From: Nitrososphaeria archaeon
GTDB taxonomy: Archaea; Thermoproteota; Nitrososphaeria; Geothermarchaeales; JDFR-13
Assembly: GCA_027047855.1 (NCBI GenBank)
Contig: JALTTZ010000030.1
Coordinates: 389-34,109 of the forward strand
Reading direction: 5' to 3'
DNA: 33,721 nt
A program made the translations under genes and the position numbers. A model generated the notes under the pieces. That model was not told the origin of the DNA. It was given only the letters and a program-made list of their open reading frames with translations, and ran no database searches. The stretch's first letter is position 1; every line of letters starts with the position of its first letter. Of this stretch, positions 1 to 7,603 are shown in pieces.

Positions 1-916
1 GTGGATCCTTTAGTGTCGAGAAGTGGAGGTACACATAATTGTTGTGTACTTCAAGTGAGCCGGGTGTTCCAGGTGGGTGATTAACTCTCTTTCCATCTAT
101 AAATGCGTAGCCCCTTGCATTTGATAGACCTATGAACCAGATCTCTCCATTATCGGTAACTCCATAATTGATATAGTCTGTTATCTCAATTTCCTCATGA
201 TCCCTGTATCTTAATTTTGGAGGAGCTAAGTCATCCTTCTTTAAATCATATAAATATAGTCTTTTGCTTCCTTCATAGTTCGAGGCAAAAAGTATTTTAT
301 ATTCACCATAAATCTTTGGCGTTTCATTGATGCTACCCTCTTTAGGGGTGTATATGATCTTCTCCTCGGATTCATGATTATATATCAGTATTTCTTGGGA
401 GCGTGGATTGCCACGTAGGTTTCCAAAGCCAACTGAGATCTTTCCATTGGTGTCGGTTATAAAGAATAATTCCTTGCCACTAAATAGCTTCTCGCTCTTC
501 CCGCCTTGTTTGGCTATGTAGAGTCCTATATCCTTTTCCGTGCTTCCAGAATATACTATTGTATCTTGTTTTGCAGCTAGGCCGAATATTCTTAAAGCCT
601 CCATCTCAAACGCTTCACTGACATTTCCCTCCTTTATATCGGCCACGAAAACATTGTGTTTTTCTAATCCCTTCATAACATCCTTTGTATAGTAAATATA
701 TCGGCTGTCCTTCTCAAGCTCCGCTACCTGAAATACACCACCGTGAGTTATTCTCTTTCTCTTGGAACCGTCTAAATCACTTATCCATAGGTCAAGTATA
801 TCTTTCTCGGTAGTAAGGTATACCAATTTTTCACTAGCTATGCCGACTAAATAATATAGAGGGTGTTTAACTACCCTTTCCAGAGTCTTCAAGGTTACAA
901 GATGCATACTTCGCAT
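1..916 (-). CDS. S9-family (prolyl oligopeptidase / acylaminoacyl peptidase-like) N-terminal beta-propeller region, partial (runs off window start)
   Basis: Open minus-strand frame from ATG at 916 (alternative ATG at 907) to window edge, absent from the ORF track because it is incomplete. Translation MRSMHLVTLKTLERVVKHPLYYLVGIASEKLVYLTTEKDILDLWISDLDGSKRKRITHGGVFQVAELEKDSRYIYYTKDV... shows propeller-blade-like repeats (DLWISDLDGSKRKRITHG). Confidence 0.6.
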   Translation of the reverse strand, partial: MRSMHLVTLKTLERVVKHPLYYLVGIASEKLVYLTTEKDILDLWISDLDGSKRKRITHGGVFQVAELEKDSRYIYYTKDVMKGLEKHNVFVADIKEGNVSEAFEMEALRIFGLAAKQDTIVYSGSTEKDIGLYIAKQGGKSEKLFSGKELFFITDTNGKISVGFGNLRGNPRSQEILIYNHESEEKIIYTPKEGSINETPKIYGEYKILFASNYEGSKRLYLYDLKKDDLAPPKLRYRDHEEIEITDYINYGVTDNGEIWFIGLSNARGYAFIDGKRVNHPPGTPGSLEVHNNYVYLHFSTLKDP

Positions 917-1072
917 ATAAATTATTTATTGAACCTCCAGAGAAAAAAGGGTTTAATTTAATGTTTTATATTTACCTTTATGGACAAATATTCTGCGTGA
1001 CCGTGTGGAACCCCCTAATCCATATTCAGGGCAATAATATCGAGGTTCAATATACAGAGAGGTTAGCTAACT

Positions 1073-1555
1073 TTATATCAGGATTACCTTCTCAAATCTC
1101 CCTGTTATATCCGAGTGCTGGACCGTTATGTATTTTTTGGTTACTTTATTTTTATCGATCTTGTTTAGCGCTTTTTGTAATCCTTCATGTATGTGGTTTA
1201 GGAAGTTTTTGAGTGCCTCAATATTGTTCGTTACGCATGATATTGTTATGTTGGTATCCTCGTTGTTGAGTGAGAATGCTACTGCTACCTTCGAACGTGT
1301 ATTTGAGATTATTTTGATTAATCGGTTTATTAGTTCGTTGTATTGTCTTGTTCTGGTAAATTGGAGGAATTTCTCGGGCTTGTATGGTAGTGATATTAGT
1401 AAGAGGGGAGGTAGGAAATATTCATCGTACCTATTCAGTCCATACGTTACTATTTGTTGATTCTTTGGGAATGCCTCCTTGAGTTCTGTTACTTCATCCT
1501 GTTTCAGCAGATAAAATGAATATTTTATTTCAATTGGTTTATTGTCAGGCCTCAT
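1073..1555 (-). CDS. hypothetical protein (160 aa)
   Basis: Complete ORF with charged, soluble-protein composition; preferred over the overlapping + strand ORFs. No family recognised. Confidence 0.6.
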   Translation of the reverse strand: MRPDNKPIEIKYSFYLLKQDEVTELKEAFPKNQQIVTYGLNRYDEYFLPPLLLISLPYKPEKFLQFTRTRQYNELINRLIKIISNTRSKVAVAFSLNNEDTNITISCVTNNIEALKNFLNHIHEGLQKALNKIDKNKVTKKYITVQHSDITGRFEKVILI

Positions 1556-1621
1556 CCTACTAACAAGGGGGTCTATTTAATATATAATTATTATGTAATA
1601 CTGCGTTGTCACTTAGGAGTG

Positions 1622-1655
1622 AATAATAGTCCCACCAACTATTAGTACTATTATT
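1622..1655 (-). terminator. candidate hairpin at the 3' end of the 1651-2052 ORF
   Basis: Perfect 9-bp inverted repeat AATAATAGT (1622-1630) / ACTATTATT (1647-1655), with a nested alternative AATAGT(1625-1630)-CCCACCA-ACTATT(1638-1643). Confidence 0.3.
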
Positions 1656-2052
1656 TTGTAAGTCTAGAAGCTAGTTTTTCCAATTTTGGTATATATTTCT
1701 TCTTGAACCCTATATAAATTCCATCTACTTTTGATCCTACCCATGTATATAGGCTTTCGTTTTCCGTCAAGATTTCATTCAGCAATCTGTGTCGGACAAC
1801 GATTTTTAACCCTTGCTCGATATGAATTACTATCCCATATGGTATCCCCTCAATTCTATAGTACCCGCCTTTGCCCTGTATTAGGTTGTTTAGGTCTCTA
1901 TGTTCTATGTCTAAGTGGGTTACTCTTGCATATGAATAGCCTTTCAAATGTATATAGACATTTGGATCACGTAATTCGTAGGTGTTGTTTTGCTTTGTTA
2001 CGAATACTTTTGCATCTGGTATCTTGATTTTTCCAAGGGCGTCTCCCGTCAT
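1651..2052 (-). CDS. hypothetical protein (133 aa)
   Basis: Complete ORF MTGDALGKIKIPDAKVFVTKQNNTYELRDPNVYIHLKGY...; no family recognised. Confidence 0.6.
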   Translation of the reverse strand: MTGDALGKIKIPDAKVFVTKQNNTYELRDPNVYIHLKGYSYARVTHLDIEHRDLNNLIQGKGGYYRIEGIPYGIVIHIEQGLKIVVRHRLLNEILTENESLYTWVGSKVDGIYIGFKKKYIPKLEKLASRLTK

Positions 2053-2119
2053 ACCTAAAGAAATTTTTCTTGATTGTTGTACTTAATCTATTTATTCCTA
2101 GTTTGCCAATATCCTTTCC

Positions 2120-2437
2120 ATGAGCAGGTGTGACTTGGAGATTTATAGGAATAGTGATATAGAGTTCATCCTTTTGGGGACGCCTAAGGGACACAGGCAC
2201 CTACGTCTCGTGGTTAAGGTTAAGGGGCGTTACATAGTTTTTCATGAGGCCACTGTAGCCGCGATTGTGAGGGCATACACAGTCATAAAAACCCATCCAA
2301 CTAAGACCGCGATTAAATTGGTCGGGAGTCATTTGATGGAGCGGAAGAAGGGTTATGCCGAGTTTCAACTGTTAGAGATTGATGCCGATGAAGCGGCCTT
2401 AGTCGAGGAGCTTGATAATATACTCGGTATTAAATGA
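2120..2437 (+). CDS. hypothetical archaeal protein (105 aa)
   Basis: Complete ORF with good coding composition (MSRCDLEIYRNSDIEFILLGTPKGHRHLRLVVKVKGRYIVFHEATVAAIVRAY...). Confidence 0.6.
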   Translation: MSRCDLEIYRNSDIEFILLGTPKGHRHLRLVVKVKGRYIVFHEATVAAIVRAYTVIKTHPTKTAIKLVGSHLMERKKGYAEFQLLEIDADEAALVEELDNILGIK

Positions 2438-2518
2438 ACCCCCTGCCCATTGACGGTAAAGAGGATAAACAAGAGTCTGTAGGTTGTTCATTATCTATTC
2501 TTATAAATTTTTGATTGT

Positions 2519-3295
2519 TTAGAGTATATTTACCTCGAATTCGCAGTATCTATCCCCTTTACTTATGCAGTTAATTTCTTTGACAACGACTCTTTTCTGA
2601 AGGAGCGTCTCGAAGAAACCTGCTAATATTCCTCTAACATAATTGCTTGCTGATTCACCTTTTTTGCCGTGCTCATTTACTGGTATCTCACATTCCCATA
2701 CCTTCTCCATCTTGATGTTTATTTTGTTGTCTGTGATCTCCTTGTCTACGACATCTAACCATCCCCCTCCCCGGGCTAAAGCGGTTAATAATGTGATTCC
2801 CCCCTCAACATCCTTGATACTATATGGCTCTGCATATATTTTGTAAAGCTCTCTTCCAACCCCGTAGCCTAGGTGGTAAAGAAATGAACTGCCCATTTCA
2901 GGACCCATATTCTTTTTAATTCCACTTATCAATCCCTTCATATTTCCTAAACCGAGCAATATTGCCCTCATTCCTCCTATATTCTTAACGCATAGTCTGG
3001 ATGGAAATACTATGTTGTGAATTGATGGGGCTATGTTTACATCAATTACGTATAACTTGGCTTTTTTATATTCATTCAAGATACTCTCCGGTGTTACACC
3101 CTCATCAGCATCGGTAAAATCGATTGCTATGAATAATCTATATATATCTTTTGCCTTGCTACATGTTTCTATATATTCAATATTTAATCTATATTTCTCG
3201 GGTATCGAAGAAACCGTTTTTAACGCTCCAGGTATATTCGCAAGCAATAACTCGTAGCCCACTAAGTTCCTTCCTTCTTTCAGCAAGAAGACCAT
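2519..3295 (-). CDS. V4R-domain protein with N-terminal ACT-like region
   Basis: C-terminal V4R signature ...VVVKEINCISKGDRYCEFEVNIL (CxxxGDxxCxF) preceded by YHLGYGVGRELY. N-terminal LVGYELLLANIPGALKTVSSIPEKYRLNIEYI... is ACT-like. ORF track begins at 3382, but the likely start is ATG at 3295 (MVFLLKEGRNLVGYELL). Confidence 0.75.
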   Translation of the reverse strand: MVFLLKEGRNLVGYELLLANIPGALKTVSSIPEKYRLNIEYIETCSKAKDIYRLFIAIDFTDADEGVTPESILNEYKKAKLYVIDVNIAPSIHNIVFPSRLCVKNIGGMRAILLGLGNMKGLISGIKKNMGPEMGSSFLYHLGYGVGRELYKIYAEPYSIKDVEGGITLLTALARGGGWLDVVDKEITDNKINIKMEKVWECEIPVNEHGKKGESASNYVRGILAGFFETLLQKRVVVKEINCISKGDRYCEFEVNIL

Positions 3296-3442
3296 GGGGA
3301 GGCACCAAAAAATAAAGATGGGAATAGTCCTTTTTATTACTTTTCTTATGAATATTGCTGACTTAGTTACAGTATTTGGCATTAACGGATTTAATTAGAC
3401 ATTTTTGATTAATCATGGTTTGTGTTAGGCGCTGGTGACCGG

Positions 3443-4012
3443 TCAAAGTATGTTTAGACGCGAGTATATGTAGAGATTGCCCATTCGCGTTATTTTTATG
3501 TAGGTATCGTGTCTTATCAGTTTGATCTTGCTGCATATCCTCCACCCGTTTTTTTCATGTTCATTGTATATTAGTAGTGGTTTGCCTAGTGGTAATGCCC
3601 GGTTGATCGCCATTATCATCTCGTTCATCAATGTTGTTGCGTATCCCAAGGCTTTCTCGGAAAGATATCTAAAGGGATTAATTAATGTAAGGATGTCGTA
3701 GTTCGCTTTTTCTTTAGGAAGTAGTTTAATGGCTTGAATTAGGTCCTCGTCTCTAAATATTCTTCTTATTGATATTGATTCTCCTCCTTCATATATGTAG
3801 CCTATCTTTATTGGTATCAAGTCAAATATTTGTCTATACAGAATATACACCTTCTTTCCTCCTCTTATTGTCTGTGTTGCTATGTGATTCAGAAACATGT
3901 CTAGAGTCGGTATGTGAGAGTCTATTAAAAGTACGTGTTCTCCATTGTTTAGGTCTAAATATTTTTTTAGTATGTATGGAAGAGTCTCTAGTTCCTTGTA
4001 TTCTATTGGCAT
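3443..4012 (-). CDS. RecA/RadA-fold-like protein lacking a recognisable Walker A motif
   Basis: NNGEHVLLIDSHIPTLDMFLNHIATQTIRGGKKVYILY sits where RadA/RadB/KaiC proteins have G-E-[ILV]..[ILV].G..G.GKT..; C-terminus SKIKLIRHDTYIKITRMGNLYIYSRL resembles a RecA-family tail. Confidence 0.45.
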   Translation of the reverse strand: MPIEYKELETLPYILKKYLDLNNGEHVLLIDSHIPTLDMFLNHIATQTIRGGKKVYILYRQIFDLIPIKIGYIYEGGESISIRRIFRDEDLIQAIKLLPKEKANYDILTLINPFRYLSEKALGYATTLMNEMIMAINRALPLGKPLLIYNEHEKNGWRICSKIKLIRHDTYIKITRMGNLYIYSRLNIL

Positions 4013-4138
4013 TATTCTCCCTTTACTTCTCGTTACTAAATAGATTATTTAATATATGCTTGATTGGGTGGGTGGTTATGTTTAGTGAAAGTATCTGTTG
4101 CATATTTATTTACATTAACAAAAAGGAGGAAAAATAAT

Positions 4139-4160
4139 ATATCAATTTCATCGTTGATAT
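4139..4160. promoter_or_regulatory. small inverted repeat upstream of the beta-lactamase-family gene
   Basis: ATATCAA-tttcatcg-TTGATAT, 7-bp arms, about 40 bp before ATG 4199. Confidence 0.2.
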
Positions 4161-4198
4161 TTGATTTTAAGTCCAATACTTTTGTGGGCTGAGGGGAT

Positions 4199-5560
4199 AT
4201 GGACGAACTTTTTCATCAGATAGACCAATTTGTCTTGGATAGGCTGAGTGAAGGGAAACTGCCGGGCCTAAGTCTTGCTATCGTTAAAGACAATAAGGTT
4301 ATATATACTAGGGGATACGGGTTTAGCGATGTTTCAAACGCTCGTCAAGCCTTGAGTGATACTTTATATTGTATCGGGTCTATAACTAAGTCGTTTACGG
4401 CTTTGGCTATTATGCAGTTGGTTGAGGCTGGTAAATTGTCGCTTAAGGACCCAGTAGATAATTATCTTGACTATGTTCCAGACGTTTTCGAGAAAAATGT
4501 CACTATTCACCATCTGTTGACCCATTCATCGGGAGTGCCTGCTCTAGGTTATGCCGAGGCTTTTATTCGTGGGCTGGTGGGGCTTGATGATAAATGGCTA
4601 CCAGTTACCCAACCCATTGATGTTATGACTTTTATTGATGGAGCTAATGATTGGAGGGAGGCTGAACCCGGTGAGAAGTTCTTTTACTTGAACGAAGGGT
4701 ATGTTGCTTTGGGTATGATTATTAGCCGGGTTTCAGGAATGCCTTATGATGTGTACATCAAGAAGAATATCCTGGAGCCTCTCGGTATGAATAGAACCTA
4801 TATGGCTCCTGAAGATATAGAGCGAGATGGTGGTTTAGCTAAGCCGTATATACTGGGTGAGAATGGAGAGTTCCAGGAAGCAGGTTTTCCCTATGGTATA
4901 TATGCGGATGGAGGAATCGTTAGTAATGTTCTAGATATGGCCAAGTATCTCATGATGTATATTAACAAAGGAAGAACTAATGGTAAGAAAATAGTTGATG
5001 AGAAGAGTGTTGAGATGATGGAGACACCTTATATAGAGCTGCCCTATAAGGTGTTGGGGAAAGAAGCATATGGGTATGGACTGAAGGTCACTCAAGACTT
5101 TTACGGATTTAAGTTGGTTGATCACTCTGGCTCTATCTTGGTTCACACTGGGTATATGGGTTATGTTAGGGATAAAGGCGTTGGTGTTGTTTTATTAGCC
5201 AACGGGTCGGGGTATCCATTATCATTTATTGGGCAGTATATCCTAGCTATGTTGATCGATGAAGATCCAGAGGAGTTGCCGTTCATCTGGAAGGATAAGG
5301 TTCTTAGAAAGCTTGAAGGGACCTATCAATTGTATAAAGGTACGGTTAAGGCTGATGTTGAGAAGCGCGGGTCTCTCCTTTACCTTATTATGAAGGAAGG
5401 TGCGAGAAAGATTGAGACTCCCTTATTCCCACTCAAGCTGAGTTATGGTTATGCGATATTTAAGACCATAAGTTACTGGAGAGAATATACGGTGGAATTT
5501 AGAGTTAAGGAGGGATCTGTCGAATTTATATATGAGCGCTATAAGTTTAGGAAGATTTAG
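4199..5560 (+). CDS. beta-lactamase-family serine hydrolase (class C/PBP-like, with C-terminal extension)
   Basis: SxxK motif in GSITKSFTALAIMQLVEAGKLSLKDPV, YxN in YLNEGYVALG, HxG in HTGYMGY; ATG start, TAG stop. Confidence 0.9.
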   Translation: MDELFHQIDQFVLDRLSEGKLPGLSLAIVKDNKVIYTRGYGFSDVSNARQALSDTLYCIGSITKSFTALAIMQLVEAGKLSLKDPVDNYLDYVPDVFEKNVTIHHLLTHSSGVPALGYAEAFIRGLVGLDDKWLPVTQPIDVMTFIDGANDWREAEPGEKFFYLNEGYVALGMIISRVSGMPYDVYIKKNILEPLGMNRTYMAPEDIERDGGLAKPYILGENGEFQEAGFPYGIYADGGIVSNVLDMAKYLMMYINKGRTNGKKIVDEKSVEMMETPYIELPYKVLGKEAYGYGLKVTQDFYGFKLVDHSGSILVHTGYMGYVRDKGVGVVLLANGSGYPLSFIGQYILAMLIDEDPEELPFIWKDKVLRKLEGTYQLYKGTVKADVEKRGSLLYLIMKEGARKIETPLFPLKLSYGYAIFKTISYWREYTVEFRVKEGSVEFIYERYKFRKI

Positions 5561-5598
5561 CCGAATAATAACTCTTCTTAGAAATATGTAGGCCGACG

Positions 5599-5615
5599 AA
5601 TTTTAGACTAAAATT
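5599..5615. promoter_or_regulatory. 17-bp palindrome in the promoter of the GATase gene
   Basis: AATTTTAG-A-CTAAAATT, perfect 8-bp arms, about 35 bp before ATG 5651. Confidence 0.35.
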
Positions 5616-5650
5616 TATGTTGAATTGTTGCTAAGGTTAATTTGGAGAGC

Positions 5651-6493
5651 ATGTGTAGATTGTTGATCTCGGTAGGGAGGGTTAGGGATATCAGTAAATA
5701 TTATGAGGACTTGGTTAACAGCCTAATAAGAGCCTCTGAGTATGATCCACATAGCATAGCACTATTTGGGCCTGAAGATTATAGTCACAGGGATGGTTGG
5801 GGCCGTCTATTTATAAAGGTAGCTGAGGGTAATGTGAATGTTTTGGTGAGGAGAAGTACGAAACCTATATTTGTTGAACGTCCCCTGTTAAATATTGATG
5901 GTGATCTTGATTCGCTTTATGTAGATATTGTTCATTCAAGGGCTAGCAGTATAGGTATGCCTATAAACTTCTTTTCTATTCACCCCTTCGAATCTGAGAC
6001 GAGATGTGGTTATAAGTTGTATCTAGTTCATAATGGAGCTATGCATAAGGATATATTGTTGAAGAAGTTGGGGGTAGAGAAGGATAGTAGCTATGCGAAA
6101 CTGTATACAGATTCCTATTTTCTAGCTCAATATATCGGGGTCAATATATGCGACTCCATAACCCCTGATATTATTAAGGAGGTAGCTGGCTACGTTGATA
6201 CCGGGCTTAATCTAGGCATCGTATTGGTCACAGATTCCTATGTCGAGGTTATGGTTGGTAGTTACTACAGATATCTGGATAAGCCCAAAGAGATGCATGA
6301 TTTCTATAAGGTGTATAAATCCATTCTAAACGAAACTGCTATTTATGTTTCATCTACACTCGTAGACTTTGATGACTATAAGCCTAAACTACCTGTTGAT
6401 TGGAATGAGATTGAGAACGGAAAATATGATGTTTATAGAATTTGGTTCAAGGAAAATAAGTTGGAGCATATTAACAGCTTCATGGTCCGTTGA
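5651..6493 (+). CDS. stand-alone class-II glutamine amidotransferase-like protein (YafJ/EgtC-type Ntn hydrolase)
   Basis: N-terminal MCRLL (Cys2 nucleophile after Met removal), HSRASS, HPF, VHNGAM and TDSYFLAQYI motifs. ORF track starts at TTG 5642; ATG 5651 is favoured because it exposes the Cys. Confidence 0.8.
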   Translation: MCRLLISVGRVRDISKYYEDLVNSLIRASEYDPHSIALFGPEDYSHRDGWGRLFIKVAEGNVNVLVRRSTKPIFVERPLLNIDGDLDSLYVDIVHSRASSIGMPINFFSIHPFESETRCGYKLYLVHNGAMHKDILLKKLGVEKDSSYAKLYTDSYFLAQYIGVNICDSITPDIIKEVAGYVDTGLNLGIVLVTDSYVEVMVGSYYRYLDKPKEMHDFYKVYKSILNETAIYVSSTLVDFDDYKPKLPVDWNEIENGKYDVYRIWFKENKLEHINSFMVR

Positions 6494-6603
6494 TTCCATA
6501 TGGTGTTGATTGATAATTCGTTTGAATAGGTGTAAATAATTTTGTTTAATAGTCTATACATACCCGAATTTTTATTCCTTTTTTCAAATAAACTTAAAAG
6601 TTA

Positions 6604-6620
6604 GCGATTTAAATACATAG
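6604..6620 (+). promoter_or_regulatory. TATA-like element, near-leaderless spacing to ATG 6640
   Basis: gcgatttaaatacatag about 26 nt upstream of the start codon. Confidence 0.35.
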
Positions 6621-6639
6621 TTTTTATTAGGGATGCACT

Positions 6640-7515
6640 ATGGCTGATGAAGGTATTAAATTCACGCTTCCAACAGAGATTCCCCTAGATATCTATCCTA
6701 GTCCTGAGGAATTTATAGCTGAGGCTAAGAAACTGGTCTCTGAGCTTGAGGAGTTGGGTGTACATATACGTGTTATGGGTGGATTGGGCATTTACCTTCT
6801 AATCGAGGGAACTGATTTATTGGAGAAATGGAGGAGTCTAAAGAGATTGGGTGCCCGTGTATTCACGGATATTGATTTTGCGGCATATGGGAAGGATCGG
6901 GATAAAATCCTTAATTTCCTAACTATGGAGCGGGATAATCATCTATATCTTGTTTATGAGCCTTCTCTGTATTTCTATGGTGGGCGTCGATATATATTTT
7001 ATGGCTCGCCTAAAGGAGGTAAAGTTAAGGGGAGAGATATTGCACGTATACCGATGGTGGAGTTCTTCTTCGATGAACTCCGGATGAACCATATAATCCC
7101 ATTCAAGGGTAGGTTGGAGTTAGGTAAATATTCATTGTCGCCAACTGATCTGCTATTATCAAAGCTTCAGATAGTTAAGATTAATGAGAAGGATATAAAA
7201 GATGTCCTTACTCTCTTCCTCGGGTTTGAAGTTGGGGATGGCGATAAAGATATGATAAATGGTCGGTATATCAGTAAGTTATTTGCTAATGACTGGGGCT
7301 TCTATTATACGGCGGTCAACAATTTATCCAAAGTTAAGGAATCGCTTTTGAATAAGTATGCTTCGGTGTTCGATGAAGGTGAACGCATGACTATTATCAG
7401 TAATATTGATCGACTTTTGAGGATGATTGAGGAGGAACCCAAGAGCTTTAAGTGGAAGTTAAGGGCTAAAGTTGGTCCAAAAAGAAAATGGTATAGTGAT
7501 GTTGATGAGTGGTGA
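6640..7515 (+). CDS. MNT-superfamily (AbiEii-like) nucleotidyltransferase-fold protein
   Basis: VHIRVMGGLGIYLL ... ARVFTDIDFAAYG (GG + DID-type motif) and SPTDLLLSKLQIVKINEKDIKDVLTL, typical of AbiEii/AbiGii-like nucleotidyltransferases. Confidence 0.7.
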   Translation: MADEGIKFTLPTEIPLDIYPSPEEFIAEAKKLVSELEELGVHIRVMGGLGIYLLIEGTDLLEKWRSLKRLGARVFTDIDFAAYGKDRDKILNFLTMERDNHLYLVYEPSLYFYGGRRYIFYGSPKGGKVKGRDIARIPMVEFFFDELRMNHIIPFKGRLELGKYSLSPTDLLLSKLQIVKINEKDIKDVLTLFLGFEVGDGDKDMINGRYISKLFANDWGFYYTAVNNLSKVKESLLNKYASVFDEGERMTIISNIDRLLRMIEEEPKSFKWKLRAKVGPKRKWYSDVDEW

Positions 7516-7603
7516 TGGTTCATCGAGAGGTATTTGGAAACTATATATGTTGTTGAATTGAATTTTTTATTGTTGTCTTGTTTGGATTTGGTGGGTTGGG
7601 AGG

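Noticed and set aside
961-1460. Overlapping plus-strand ORFs (83 and 110 aa)
   Set aside because: Conflict with the more protein-like 1073-1555 minus ORF; weak starts and hydrophobic/Cys-rich noise composition.
1731-2027. 98-aa plus-strand ORF
   Set aside because: Antisense to the 1651-2052 minus ORF, which has a better coding composition.
6640-7515. Toxin-antitoxin or abortive-infection module around the AbiEii-like protein
   Set aside because: No AbiEi, HEPN or other antitoxin-like neighbour; flanks are metabolic genes.
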